Positions 1 to 12,327 of a DNA stretch of 64,000 bases are shown here, piece by piece. This DNA is from Rostrohypoxylon terebratum (taxonomy: Eukaryota; Ascomycota; Sordariomycetes; Xylariales; Hypoxylaceae): NCBI GenBank assembly GCA_022497145.1, contig MU385872.1, positions 310,001 through 374,000 of the forward strand. Direction: 5' to 3'. The notes under the pieces are model-generated. The model worked only from the letters and a program-made list of their open reading frames with translations. It had not been told where the DNA came from and ran no database searches. The translations under genes were made by a program, and so were the position numbers. Numbering within the stretch: position 1 is the first letter of the stretch; each line of letters starts with the position of its first letter.

Positions 1-834
1 TCTTGTAGTCTCTTAAACAATTTTTTTAGCTTCCCAGTTGCTACCTAGTAGTCGCTAGCTGCTAGCACGACTATCGCGTGTCCCCAATTCCAAATTCGCA
101 TCGAATCAGCTCACCTCGATTCTATTCGCTTACACACATAGATACCGATCCCGTGAACCTGGTGATCAATTCTATCGAGTTATCAAGCACCTGCAACCGA
201 GCGACTAAGCAACTGAGATATAGCGCCCGGGCATTTCTTGATTTGGCCCGTAATGTGGTAGCCTGCATCATATAGTACTTCCCTGGCTCGGGCGAGGTCG
301 ATTTGTTTCGAGGGCACTTTCACTTTGGTTTTTTTTTTGGCTTGGGTTTGATGGCTTTGGCTTTGGCTTTTTGGCTCGCTTTAACAATACCAGACACCAG
401 ACACCAGACACTACCTGATACTTTGGCTCATTACTACTATCATTACTACTATCTACCAGTTGGGTCTCGTCACAGCCGTCGTAACCGATTATTCGGGAAG
501 CTTGCCGTCTCTCATTTGCTTCTCTCATCCCGTTTGCGCCTATTCAGTACCTGGTTAGGGCTGTTCCGTCGTAGCACGCAGAGATCAACGGACCTGTGGC
601 ACCAACGTGTTTCCCCGGTCAGTCTCTTGGCCAAACAATACTGAAAAACATAAAAGAGAGAAAGAGGGTACGTGTGCGCGCGTGTGGCCAAGCCGTTGCT
701 AGCCAATTACTATCCAATCTCCAATCCGGAGGTACAGCAGGAGCCTCCCCACGAGGGGTACAACCAGTCGCCGCAAAGCGGCCCGGAATTCAAGCGCCAC
801 GATTCTACGCAAGATCATGACGATTTAATGGAAC
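1..834. other. Upstream region of the C2H2 transcription factor gene
   Basis: No gene was recognised here. The stretch contains T-rich and CT-rich runs (around 326-375 and 520-545) and short open frames without recognisable protein character. It most likely holds the promoter and a long 5' leader of the transcription factor gene that starts at 835. Confidence 0.4.
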
Positions 835-3800
835 ATGACTTCTGTTCTCCCCGCACCGATCATAGACGTCAACTCATCCGCCTTGTCTTTCGCGCGATCG
901 AGCCCAATCATGACAGAGGTCCAGGAACCTACGCCTCCCCAGAACTCCCATCAGGATGATGACCCTCAGCGAGGCCGTCGTCGGAGCCGTTCTGCTGACA
1001 AGGACATCGATGCCAATGATAGCGACCAGGCTGGCGATGGTGACACCAAAAATGGAAACTCGTCAAACTCGGATGGGCCCGTGAGGAAACGGAGGAGGAG
1101 TCGCAAAGGTCTTGATAAAAAGTTCGAATGCCCTACTGAGGGTTGTGGCAAAAGTTATTCAAGGGCCGAGCACCTGTTAGTTTTCACTTTTTTTTTGTTC
1201 ATCTTCCTTGTTTTGTTTTGTTCTTGTTTTCTTCGGGAACACTGAGCTCCGTTTGATGTGCTTTAGGTACTAACTGAGTGAAAACTAAAAGCTACCGACA
1301 CCAATTGAATCATTCTCCGAAACAGATTTACAGATGCGACTTTCAGGATTGCAAGCGCCAGTTCGTCCGACTCGACTTGTGCAACCGCCATAAGGACCGC
1401 CATACTGCGAAGGGGTCTGCGTTGAATCGAAAAGATTCTTTGATCAGCCAGACCTCTCCCGTCGACAACGTAAGAGTTCCGTACCCTACGCCTAGTGCCG
1501 TTTCTCCCGATTCCGATAGGCTTGGACCAAGCCCTTATACTCAAGGACGCGGAGCTCACTATGAATACCAGTCACCAAAAGACTCTATCGGCACACCTTA
1601 TACCCCGATAGCAAGTACGCCGCCTTCCGCCTTTCCTCATAGCGGGCCCCAAAATGGTGTCGATGGTTACATCCACCAAGATTCGGCTTATGCCGCTTCC
1701 CATAGCGCGCGTCTCCCGCACCATTCCCCCTCTGGCCCTCCACGGCCTTCAGTTCATACTAACGTAGGCGCCCCATATGGAGTTTTATCGCCTGTTTCAA
1801 CACAGCATGGGAATTACCATGGCCAACTTACCAGCACTCCTCAATCTGCCTCGACAATACCGTACGTCACTCAATCAAACCTAACACCTTTTACTCTACC
1901 ACCATCAGACTTTGCCACATCCGCTAGTATACCACGGGAACCTGGACAAGCTTACGCGCCACAAAATTCCAATGATTATGACCATTCTCATGCGCAATCC
2001 AATGGTGAGATGGTTTTGTTGGATCAAATGGCAACGCAGACTACAATTCCAGTCTTCGGCAATGATAGTGTTATGAATAAGTCGCCTTATGTTGCCATCC
2101 CCGAAGATTTCTTCGCATACTTATTTAATACCAACGATCCCAATGGTTCACCCCAGGTGGGTCATGTGATGTCACAAAATCAATATGCAAAGTACGTAGC
2201 AATCATACATGAGGAGGGTGACATGTTTCAAGCTAACACGCGCGGATTTAGTTATGCAGAGCAACAATACGGTGGCATGTCGTATTACGGGGCTGACAGT
2301 GCATCCCTCGGATATTTCCCACCATCTAACCAACAGGTTATGGCGGTCACTAATCTGCTCGATCCTAATCTTCCAGAGTCTCTGTTATCTGAAGAAAAGA
2401 GCCAAGAGATTTTTGATTTTATTAAGGAAAGGTTTCACGAGAACGACCATGCGCCAGTCGAGCGTCATCGTGAGAGCATTTTGGATGGCGATAGGAGTGA
2501 TGAGAACCACATGCTGAGCCGGAAGATGATGCAGCAATATATAGGCTCTTACTGGGTTCACTTCAGCGATCAGATACCTATCCTCCATAAACCAACGTTC
2601 TCACCGGACAAGACGCCAAATTTGTTGCTAATAGCTGTGATGGCTATAGGTGCTGCTTGCCTGGATAGGACTCATGGGCCGAAAGTCATCAGAGCTGGAT
2701 CTCAACTATCTAACTTCCTGGCGTGGCATCTGAGGTGGGAAATATTTATGGATGTTAATTGCCGGCCGCCAGCGAAAATCTGGGCTTTCCAGACCTTACT
2801 ATTGCTAGAACTATATGAGAAGATGTATTCGACTAGGGAACTTCATGAACGAGCGCATATTCACCATGCGACTACTATCACGCTAATGCGACGAGGAAGA
2901 TCACTAATAGGAAAGTCTGCTCTTGACTCACCGCCAAACCCTCGGGACGAAAAGGCAAATAGTTCTCGGCACTCTTCTACGTCGGGACTTGCGCATACTC
3001 CGGATGAATGGTGGAATCATTGGATCACGAACGAGACGACGCGACGAGCGGCTTTTGCGGCTTTCCTTATCGATTCAATCCATGCTACGATGTTTGGTCA
3101 TTCAACCGTAATGGTAGCGCACGAAATGCGCTTACCACTCCCTTGCGACGATTCGTTATGGAAGGCTACGAGCGGGGCCGAGGTTGGTAGGATAGAGGCA
3201 AATCTTATGTCTAACGGAATTAAGCCAATCTCCTTTCTCGAGGGGCTGAAGCGAACCCTCGCCGGACAGGAAGTTCAAACGAATCCCTTCGGCCGACAAA
3301 TCCTCATGGCAGGTTTGCTGAGCGTTAGCTGGCATATGAATCAGCGGGATCTCCAAGTTAGCTCGCTCGGTGGCGGCGTGCAGCAAGCCCTTGGCGGGCG
3401 GGATAAATGGCGGTCGACACTTACGAAAGCATTTGACTCGTGGAAAACGGATTTTGACAAGTCGTTGCAACGTGCCGATACGATGGTTGATCCGTACAGC
3501 TACGACAAGCGGAGCGACCCCAACGTGGTGTTCGAAAGTCGAACTGTATTACATCACTTAGCGCACATGGCGATGCATGTGGATATCGTTGACTGCCAGA
3601 TATTTGCCCGAGCAAAACGCCTGCTTGGCAGGGCTATTGGATCACAGGATCTGAGCAGCGCTCAACGCAGGATGAAAGACCTCTGGGCGCCTTCAGCAAA
3701 AGCTCGTGACGCTACTTTTTACGCTGCCAAGTTTTTATGCTCAGTGTTGCTCCACGAAAGCATGACCCCGTCGTCAGATGAATACAACCGCCAGACTGGG

Positions 3801-4151
3801 GTCATAACATACTTAGCCAGAGATGATGTTCTGTTGAATCGACCTTGGGTGCTCTACTTTGCGGCCTTGGTTGTGTGGTGCTACGGCTTCGCGCTGGAAG
3901 GACCTTGTCCTGGATTACCTGTCCCGAGCAACCCACATGAGAAAATGAGCCAGATGCGCAAATATCTAATGAGGGTTGGTTCGGTCTCGTCACCGGAAGA
4001 TCTCAAAGGCATGAGGGGCGTTAACAACAATAGCGCCCTGCTTGTGGTTCTCAAGGACTCGTTCGAGTCGACACGTTGGGAACTGCTTCACGAAGGAGCC
4101 ACGTTGCTAAGCAATTGTATCCAGCTTAACAGTGGCGCAATCGTGGTTTAA
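835..4151 (+). CDS. C2H2 zinc-finger transcription factor with fungal-specific TF domain
   Basis: A probable nuclear DNA-binding regulator. Proposed exons are 835-1175, 1292-2191 and 2252-4151, giving 1046 aa. A basic stretch (residues 84-96, RKRRRSRKGLDKK) precedes two C2H2 fingers: C99/C104/H117/H121 and C129/C134/H147/H151. Intron 1 (116 bp, TACTAAC branch site at 1269-1275) splits finger 1 inside the Leu codon, and only the spliced frame completes it. Intron 2 (60 bp, GTACGT donor, GCTAAC branch, TTTAG acceptor) keeps the frame open and is easily missed; unspliced, it adds 20 residues. A Ser/Pro/Tyr/Gln-rich linker leads to a helical region (about 505-780, starting near SRKMMQQYIGSYW) that resembles the fungal-specific TF domain (PF04082 type). 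The start could also be the ATG at 910 (residue 26). Target genes are unknown. The fold assignment is firm and the orthologue name is not. Confidence 0.92.
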
Positions 4152-5644
4152 CCGCAAATTTATATTATAAGCAAAACGAAGGATTATGGAATACATGGAA
4201 GTACGACGAATGAGAAGCTGAGGATGATTAGCCGATGTATAGGGGCTTAGGGATGGGTTTACGGGTTTACGGACAAACGACACCGAAAAATTTTCTTGAT
4301 TATACCTATCTACCAAAGTATCTATCAAGGGGAGTCTGGAACCTTGGAATTATTTTTTTGACTATTGTAACTAAAAACAACAACCTCGCTATATACCCAA
4401 CAACGACGCAACGCTGCAACACGGCTACACCCACACGTATTTGTGTGATATTTGGTGGTATTCGATATTTATACATATATACGATTTTCTAAACGATTTA
4501 TCGAAAATTGGCGAAGTTATTGAGTGTCACGATATGCCTCTCGCTCATAATTTCTCACTCCTTAGCATTGTTGAGCAGGAGTGCTTATGGGTTTAGCATC
4601 AATATTGAGATGACGGTCAAATCATATTGAAGCGTATTTTGAAGGGTGTATTGGATTGGAATCCTTCGGGGACTACAGTACCAGTAGGATGTATGCTAGC
4701 ATCAACTTTTCGAATAGGTACCTATCCACGCACAATGCTTAAATTTATGATACCGCCGCCGCCAAGACACGGGATCCTCTATCTGTAGTATATGTACCTA
4801 TGTACCTTTTAGTGATATTTTCCAAAGACACTAGCTGGGATGGTCGGAAACGTGGGGGTTCTGAGGTCTTTAAATGCCCCGTAACGATCCGCACCTAGTT
4901 CGCGATTTCTTGTATGGTTGTTCCTTGTCGTTCAGGATATTTGGAGAAATGTCCACTATTATAACAGGAAAAGGATTTGGCTAGAGACCCAGAAATCCCA
5001 ATGATCAATGAGATCAAATACGTATGCACAAATGTACATGTGGTCGTGTGCTTAGGTACATATATGGATAGCTTATGCATGCATTATGTATTATGTATAC
5101 CTACATGTAGGTACTACTGGGTATAAGTAATGCACTAAATACCGATAGGTAGGTACCCATGGCCTTATGCTGTAGTTTCGAGGTTCTAGTGAAGTTATAT
5201 CAAGTGCGATAACGACCCATCCAATTGTATGGTCCGGTGGGAAATTTCAAAGAAGGATCGGACTTTCAGAATGAGACCAGGGAAATGGCGCATCGCTTAC
5301 TTACTCGATCGTACATAGTATGTATCCAACGACATGGGCACGGCATTGGTCGCTTCCACATTATTAACTCCGACTACTTGCACCTAACACCTTAATGCCG
5401 ACTTAGCTGCTTAGGTCCTTAGGACGATTTGAATTGAACTGGGATCGGACTCTCCGCACCCCTCCTTCACCTTCGATGAACTACCGTTCCTCCCTTTTAT
5501 CCCTCCATGTCTTTGTCCATTGTGACCTCAATCCTGCACTCCCAGTGGACCTGTCATGGCGACCTGACTCATGACACATGAAAGAAGACTGGTCTATACT
5601 TTTCTCATATAATCGCATATCAACCACATATCATCTCGGAAACC
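4152..5644. other. Intergenic, no gene seen
   Basis: Rather AT-rich spacer between two genes on the + strand. It holds several TAGGTA/TACCTA words (4717-4724, 5096-5155) but no open frame with protein character. The left part should contain the 3' UTR of the transcription factor and the right part, with pyrimidine-rich stretches around 5455-5520, the promoter of the F-box gene. Confidence 0.5.
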
Positions 5645-7456
5645 ATGGTGCTCTTAACTGAACTTCCGCCCGAGATCGTCGAACACGTCTTGGGTTATGT
5701 CGACCCGCCTGATTTGGCTTGGATCCCCCGCATTTGTAAGAGCTTATATCATATCGTCAACGGCAACGCATCGCTCTTCAAGTCTGTCTTTATCAAGCAT
5801 TTCGACAATCCGAACAAGTCTGATCTCAACTGGGAGCAGCTCCTTAAGGATGTTGTTCGCCTGCAAGTCATATGTCGTCGGGATGATATCTACCAGAAGG
5901 TATGATACCCGTAGAGCTCCATTTGCTTACATGTCACCCTCAACATCCCACATCCCACATCCCGCTTTGCATACCTGGTATAGCTTATCGTATGAGTCCG
6001 GCCAATTCCTAACATAGTCTCGTATAGAAACATGAGCTTCCCTTCGTCTACGAGACAGTCAAGACACTCCTGATCAACTCCGCCACAGACACCGAGCGAG
6101 TCCGGTCAACGACGCATCCGATTTCCCGCAACGCCAAACTTCTCAGCTCCATTTTCAAAGAGGAGACCAACCAGTCTGCATTCCTATGCCGATCCTACCT
6201 GTATGAACGGGCTCGAAGGGAGTCCGCCAGCGAGAGCTACTCTGCCCCGCAGCCGGACTACCAGAAGAGCGCGCACCTACACTGTCTCTACGGAGTGCCT
6301 ATACTATATGCGCACCCCGAATCCCATCGGACTAGAGGTAGCCGCATGAGTTCGTACGCCTGTTCCAAGGTCTACGACCTGCGACAGTATACGGAGAACA
6401 CAAAATGGGGTCCGTTCATGGACGACTCGACGGATCGCGTGGACTGGGAGAAGGTCGAGGCTATCATGATCGTGATCGGGGCCAATCTCAGGAAGCTCGG
6501 TCTCACCAAGTTCCCTGTCTGCAAGAACTTCTGGGAGCTCCCTTTCGCGGGCACCTGGCCGGGAAGCTACAAGGCACTTCCCGTCATTCACGAGCCCGAG
6601 CCGTTGGATTCGCAAGACCCGTACGGCATCACGGGGACATGGCTTCGGGTCGTGTGCTTCCTGGACTACACGGACTTCTTTGCGTACAACTTCTCGGCGG
6701 AGGAACAGCTCGGGGCCGACGTACCCCGACCTGCTATTGACGTAGGTGAGGCCACGAGACTCATCCTCATGAAGATCCGGGTGACGCGGATCGAGCCGCC
6801 GGGACCGGACGACGGGCAGGCGCTGCCGGTGGTGCACTTCGAGGGGATATCCAGGTCGCTCGACGACAGCTACGACGAGAACGCGAACTCGGACTTGAGA
6901 GGTATGAGAGGTGTGTTCGAATCTTATTTCCAGAACGTCTAGACGTGCTAATAATTGTTTGCGGGGTTGAAGGCTCGGTTAGGTTGACACGCGAGGGTGA
7001 GGTCCGCTGGACTACCTTTTCCGTGTTTAGCGGGGTCGAGAGGTGGCGTAGCGAAAGCGTTCAGATTGGTGGAGAAAAAAGCGCGAAGGGCGTGCTGGGG
7101 AATTGGTTTGATAAGTACGTCGATTGGTTCTTTCTTATTTTTTTTATTCGCCGATTATCTACTAGGTATCTATCTCCAGCCTCGCGACTATATGCTAAAC
7201 ACACACACATATATATAGGGATTTTGACCCGCGTGGCCCAGCTGGTCCAACTGCGTTCTGGAAGGTCTCGGATAAGGTGATGGAGTCTAGAGCTCTCTTG
7301 CAGGACTTCCTCCCCATGATCCGCGACGGTCCAGATGAGACAGACGATGATGAGAACAGCCAAACAGATGACGATGATGATGAAGATGAAGACGACGAGC
7401 CGGGACTAGAGCTGGAGATTACTGGAATACCGTGGGTAACATGGACGGATAATTAG
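5645..7456 (+). CDS. F-box domain protein
   Basis: A putative substrate receptor of an SCF (Skp1-cullin-F-box) ubiquitin ligase. Exons are 5645-5899, 6028-6901, 6973-7114 and 7219-7456, 502 aa. The F-box covers about residues 4-50 (LTELPPEIVEHVLGYVDP then a conserved Leu/Ile pattern). No WD40 or LRR repeats are visible. The rest (about 86-460) looks like the substrate-side domain common in filamentous-fungal F-box proteins, with EGEVRWTTFS and FDPRGPAGPTAFW blocks. Introns 1 to 3 are 128, 71 and 104 bp; the CTAAC/CTAAT/CTAAA branch-like words and the frame continuity support them. Stopping at 6942 instead would lose these conserved blocks. The C-terminus is strongly acidic (Asp/Glu run encoded near 7339-7400). 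The substrate is unknown. Confidence 0.9.
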
Positions 7457-8074
7457 TGTGTCATCCATGTGTCCACCGGCATTCTTACTATGGATATGAA
7501 CTCGGAGGAAAAGGAGGGCTTGTAGCAACACGGGAAGACTTGCGGTTTTTTTTTTCTGTACCGGCGTAGGTCGTGGCTTTCTGATTTATACTCACGACTA
7601 ACACTGGTTTACGACCTGTAAATTCACAATGATGTAATGTCCATTATGAGATTTGGAATGAGTAGTACATTTTTGAGTATGACTTCAATTCGTGCGAGGT
7701 ATGCGTTGCTTCGTCTTGACTTGAATTTATAGAATACCTACCTAACCTAGGTCCTAGGTATCATGGATGCGGGATATGTACTAGGTACCAGGTGGGCACA
7801 AAAACTGGTAGAGTGGGCTGGGGTTGCTAGACTGCCCAGGTAGCTTTGTGGCCCGAGCTCCCTTAAGGTTCCTAAGTGCGTTTTTAATTCAATGGATCCT
7901 TGGAACCTCGGCACGTTGCTAATCTCAGCCGAACTTTTATTTGGGTCGTGTTTATGTTTGTTATCGTGATTTGTGACAAGAACAACTACATTCTTCAATG
8001 TCCAATTCAATTCTGCAAAACATGTCATAGCCCTAACCACCACCCGATTCTTCAATATAGGATAGCTATCAATC
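7457..8074. other. Intergenic, no gene seen
   Basis: Spacer between the F-box gene and pex12, both on the + strand. It contains a T run near 7547-7556 and a cluster of CCTAGGT/TAGGTA words at 7737-7795. It presumably carries the F-box terminator and the pex12 promoter. The minus-strand open frame across it has no protein character. Confidence 0.5.
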
Positions 8075-9361
8075 ATGGAGTTCGTCACAGCCCTCCAGGG
8101 CGACTTTGACGAGCAGAAGCCGTCGCTGTTCGAACTCCTTTCAGAACAACAACTTAACACGCTTCTTCCACCGACATTACGATACCTCCTTACCGTCGCC
8201 ACACATCGATATCCACGATATTTACTACGTGCTCTTAACTCTTTCGATGAGCTCTACGCTGTTTTAATGCTCATTGTTGAGCGGTACTATTTAAAAACCC
8301 GTGGCGGTAGCTTCACCGAACATTTTTATGGCTTAAAACGAGAGAAGGCCCTACATGCCGAGATCCCCCGCGCCGCCATTCGCACACCAGAGTTGGTTCG
8401 AGAGCACTTGAAGATTGGCGGAACAGATATATGGAAAAATTTAGCCGTCATGGTCGGCATACCCTATATCAAACGAAAGCTAGACGAGAGTCATGAGATC
8501 GAGGCCCCGCGAGCTCTCCTCGGAGCAAACTACACGCGCATGCCCGCGAACCCTACCCTGAAGCAACGGTTTCTACACTATTATAAGTCGTTTATACGGA
8601 ATATCTACCCGAGCGTGCACGCCGCGTACTACTTTGCCATCATCGCGTTCAACCTGGCGTACCTGTTCGATAGCTCCAAGTACCACAACCCGTTCATGTG
8701 GCTCATCGGCACGCGAGTACGCAGGATGAACGCGGCGGATTTTAAGGCAATTGAGGCCTTAGGAAAGAATAAGGGGGCTAATGCGGCTACTGCTGCTACG
8801 AGTATCTTTAACCCGAGAACGATGGGCCCGAGGTTGTTGGGAAGCTTGTCGTTGTTGCTGCCGACGAGCATTTTCGCGTTGAAGTTCCTCGAGTGGTGGT
8901 ACGCGTCCGACTTCGCCAAGCAGCTATCTAGGAAGGCGGCCGAGAATCTCGAATTACCACCGCCGATCGTGTCCGGTTTAAATGCATTGGGGGTTAAGCC
9001 ACCGCAGAAGAAGACTCGGGGTGAGGATAAGGAGGGTGATGAGGAGCAGCTGAAGGTACCATTGGCAGAGGACGCACCGATAGCTACCCCGTCATTACTT
9101 CCTATCTTCACCGTGCCTGCCCCCGAGGACTCCGAACTATGCCCTATCTGCGAAGACGATATTACCACCGCGACCGCCTGTCAAACAGGTGTCGTCTACT
9201 GCTACTCATGCATACATAGGTGGCTCGAGGGTTCTCATCCGAGGCAAGAAGAGTTCATGGCCGAGCGCGCGGGCAAGTGGGAGAGTGGGCAGGGTAGATG
9301 TGCCGTGACGGGACGTCGTGTCCTCGGTGGCACGGAGGGTCTGAGACGTATCATGGTTTGA
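8075..9361 (+). CDS. pex12: Peroxin 12, RING-type peroxisome assembly protein
   Basis: Pex12 is an integral peroxisomal membrane protein. With Pex2 and Pex10 it forms the RING ubiquitin-ligase channel that ubiquitinates the import receptor Pex5 so it can be recycled. The gene is a single exon, 428 aa, which suits the family. The N-terminal Pex2/Pex12 domain (about 20-290) starts with KPSLFELLSEQQLNTLLPP-type sequence and contains hydrophobic helices near 190-210 and 255-275. The C-terminal RING-like finger has C356-P-I-C359, C369, C376 and C379, followed by HRWLE. As known for Pex12, the finger is incomplete compared with a canonical eight-ligand RING. The start ATG has a sensible context (AATCATGG). 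Its neighbours give no functional clue, but the carnitine acetyltransferase 12 kb away also carries a peroxisomal signal. Confidence 0.96.
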   Translation: MEFVTALQGDFDEQKPSLFELLSEQQLNTLLPPTLRYLLTVATHRYPRYLLRALNSFDELYAVLMLIVERYYLKTRGGSFTEHFYGLKREKALHAEIPRAAIRTPELVREHLKIGGTDIWKNLAVMVGIPYIKRKLDESHEIEAPRALLGANYTRMPANPTLKQRFLHYYKSFIRNIYPSVHAAYYFAIIAFNLAYLFDSSKYHNPFMWLIGTRVRRMNAADFKAIEALGKNKGANAATAATSIFNPRTMGPRLLGSLSLLLPTSIFALKFLEWWYASDFAKQLSRKAAENLELPPPIVSGLNALGVKPPQKKTRGEDKEGDEEQLKVPLAEDAPIATPSLLPIFTVPAPEDSELCPICEDDITTATACQTGVVYCYSCIHRWLEGSHPRQEEFMAERAGKWESGQGRCAVTGRRVLGGTEGLRRIMV

Positions 9362-10769
9362 TGGAGATTAGGGATCTGGGTTATATTGCATCTGCATGTG
9401 GTATTGGGTCAGGCACTGGCGTTCTGGGGTAGCATCCAAAAAGAAGCTATCAGCTATGGGAAATCTCTGTTTCACGCCATGTAGCATGCTCAATCTGAAA
9501 TTACTCATTATTAACTGACAAGCTGCAATCAGGGTCCACTAGGCGAGACCCCTATCTAGATCGGCCTATTCTGTTACAACTGATGATCGTCATCAGCTGG
9601 AGCTTGTACTAATTATTAAGCAATCTCGTTTCCTGGCTGTACAGGTTGCCGGGAAGAGTCTATCAACTACCTAGGAAGCTTTACTCTAAACTCAAGGTGC
9701 TGTAATGCAACATATTCAGACGAAAATGGACCGATTACGTGGCCTGGGCTCATCTTACTCATTAATAAGGAGATTGGAGCTACGAAAATGAGATACCATA
9801 AATAACATCGGAACGGGATCTAGACCCAGCGCCGAAATAAACAACGCTTTTTCGTGCTAGATATATCACGTCGGAACGGGCCTAATAGCAGTTACCGGAA
9901 TTACAAAATGGACCACGGCACGAGTTGGAAGACTCCATCAAGTTTGGGGATTAGGAGAAGACTAGCTAGACTAAGCCAACCTCGCTCGCCGCAAATTAAA
10001 AGCTGGACATCTGGACTAGGCGAGGCATTCTAGACCAAGGCTATCGCCGGTGCCCTGTCGCGCTGTCTTGCTATTACCCGGGACGCCGGATGGCGGTGGC
10101 GAGATTCGAACTCTTTTCAGGGTCCCGGGGCTCCAAGGACCTTTTTTACCGGGTACGCGATGGGCAGCTGGTTAATATGGGTAAAGTGCCTACCTAGTAG
10201 TACCCAGCTGCCCCGTTGGCTGCGTTACTCGCCAAAAATTGACAGTTGCTTTCAAGATAGTGGCGTTACCAAGGCAAAGAACACGGACTTAGATGTACGA
10301 GCTGGCGCTCTGGGCTCGAGCTTGGGCTGTGATGACGACGAATATCTATCTCGGGGATAGATTTTTGGGGGGAAGGATCATGGACCTAGGGCCAGATTCT
10401 CTCTGCGTCGATAGTGCTTGAGATTAGCTACGCTATGAATAGTTGCACAGAGCGAGACGCGGTTTTAGTTGCCGTTATCGAAATCCCATGTCATGGGTCG
10501 AACAAGCTGGATAATCCCATCTATAAAGACTTGGGCCCTCCGCGCTCTGGAGGTCGGATATATCGATGGTCTAACTTTTCGCCACAGCAACTACGTATCT
10601 ACTTAATCTAGCTACATAATTCATACTTCGAACTCACTATCGTCGTCTCTTCATTTTAAATTGTGTCATTGTATTTCGTTGATTCACCGGGGTCTATACT
10701 AGGGAACAAATCCAACCAACCCTAACTCCCCCCCGTTTTTACCTCTCCACATACCACATCTATCCAAAA
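9362..10769. other. Intergenic, no gene seen
   Basis: Spacer of about 1.4 kb without recognisable coding sequence; the short open frames at 10160-10360 and 10414-10611 look random. A TTCGAA-containing word at 10113 resembles a tRNA B box, but no cloverleaf can be folded around it. The right end should hold the promoter of the DUF4360 gene, with a TATAAA word and a C-rich tract just before the start codon. Confidence 0.45.
10522..10527 (+). promoter_or_regulatory. Possible TATA box of the DUF4360 gene
   Basis: A TATAAA hexamer lies about 245 bp before the start codon, followed by pyrimidine-rich sequence. Position and sequence fit a core promoter of a strongly expressed secreted-protein gene. 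No transcript start is known, so this is only suggestive. Confidence 0.3.
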
Positions 10770-11546
10770 ATGCGCAGCACACACCTCCTCCCGCTCCTCT
10801 CGAGCCTCGCGGCCGCAACCCCGTTGACGCTAACCGCCCGCGAGACGCCCTCGCCCCCTCCGCGCATCGTATCCGTCTCGTACTCGGGCAACGGGTGCCC
10901 GTCGGCGTCTCCGGCGGTCGACCGCACGGGCGGCTTCGACGACATCTCGCTGCGGCTGAACTCGTTCGAGGCGCGCACCACGACGGTACAGGACAGCTCC
11001 GTCAACTGCCAGGCGCACCTGTCCATCGCCGGCAGCGCCGCCGGCTGGCAGGTCGGCGTCAAGGACGTGTACGTCAAGGGCCACCTGGTGCTCGACCCCG
11101 GCGCCAGCCTCGATTACTACGTCACCAGCTTCTGGAGCGAGGATGCTGATAGGACGGTAAGGTTTCCCCTTCCCCCCTTCTCTATCCCGTTCCATCCTCT
11201 CGCTTTTCCCCGAAAAGCCCGTATTAGTAATCTTAGTAAGACACGAACATAACATTAGTAATCCCTGACTAAACCCCCCTTTCTTCCTTCTCCCCAGGTC
11301 ACCATCAAAGGCACCCTAGACAACACCGGCGCAAGCCAGCTGAACCAGGACGTCGAGGCGCGGACCACGGTCCCGGACAGCCAGGTCGTGTACTCGCCGT
11401 GCACGGGCGCCGCGGGCGACGTCGGCCTGCTCAACGTCAACTTCCGCGTCGCGCTGCAGGCCGCCGGCGCGCAGTACGGTTACTTCGGCAAGGACCCCGA
11501 TACCACCGCCTCCGAGAGCTGGAGCTACGTGTGGAGGCGGTGTTAG
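10770..11546 (+). CDS. Secreted DUF4360 family protein
   Basis: A small secreted protein of unknown function. Exons are 10770-11156 and 11298-11546, 211 aa, the usual size for DUF4360 (PF14273) proteins of ascomycetes. A signal peptide is evident (MRSTHLLPLLSSLAAATP). The mature part shows the family features: SVSYSGNGCP near the N-terminus, a Cys in SSVNCQAHL, an SPCTG Cys, and the C-terminal SWSYVWRRC ending. The 141-bp intron starts GTAAGG and ends CCCCAG, phase 0, and joins DRT to VTIKGTL. The coding part is much more GC-rich than the surrounding spacer, consistent with codon bias towards C/G third positions. The start follows CCAAAA, a good fungal context. The family is widespread in moulds and appears extracellular, but its biochemistry is not established. 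Confidence 0.9.
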
Positions 11547-12327
11547 GAGGGCGTTGTTGTTGTTGTTGCTGCTGTCGTTGTTTATATCTGAGTAACCTAT
11601 TTCCTTTGTGGCTGATTCTTAGTGGGAAAGCGTGAGGACTTTGTATCCGGGACGAGGATGAGGATTCGGGAATCCGTTTCTTGCATGGCGGTTATTTGGT
11701 TAAAACTTCGAATTCGATTTTATACCTATTTACTACGTAGCATAAGGTTGACAAGTTCATATGGATTAGGATCCATTACAGAAAGTCTGATAGAATATAT
11801 CAACTTTGCTTTGAATACTGGAGATATGATCCCGGAGGGCTTGCTTACTCAGCAAGAATTGTTTGGAGTGTATAACCTAGGTATTGAATATGTATACATC
11901 TCTCTGGAGTATTAACCGTAGGCAGCATAGCTACCTAATTGGTTCTTTTTAGTTGTTATTAGAATAGATAGATCATCTTGTCTAACAACCAGTCACCTGG
12001 CGAAGATGAATTCACAGCATCCTTGAAATTGAAGTTTCTTCAGGATGTTAGAATGCAAATGCTATCACCGTTTATCCAGATACATAAGTTGTTGAATCTT
12101 GTTACTCAACCACCATGCCAACAACTATTGATACCACCAAAACTAATATGGTGCCTCTTAGAGTCTCCCAAAGGTCACGTAGCAGCTCAGACGCCTAGTT
12201 CTTGGCTGTCTTCGTCTGGGAAATCAGATTTCGGCCTACTTGGATAGTCTCATCCATGCCTTGCTGTCTTAGCCAGAACCTATGAACACGTTAGTAAACT
12301 GCTGTCTTGTCAAAACTAGGTAAGAAT
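11547..12327. other. Intergenic between convergent genes
   Basis: This lies between the DUF4360 gene (+) and the TMEM16 gene (-), so it holds two 3' ends. A short run of TTG trinucleotides (11552-11570) follows the DUF4360 stop codon. The + strand open frames at 11622-11915 and 11978-12247 are AT-rich, lack homology I recognise, and are not called. Confidence 0.45.

Noticed and set aside
6304..6837. 177-codon minus frame across the F-box gene
   Set aside because: Antisense shadow with Arg-rich composition typical of GC-rich complements.
6902..6944. Stop codon at 6942 as the end of the F-box gene
   Set aside because: A 71-bp intron here joins to two further exons that continue conserved F-box-protein sequence.
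8629..9168. 179-codon minus frame across pex12
   Set aside because: Antisense shadow of the clear Pex12 reading frame.
10095..10120. tRNA-like B box (minus strand) around TTCGAA
   Set aside because: The T stem has only three pairs and no matching acceptor or anticodon arms could be found.
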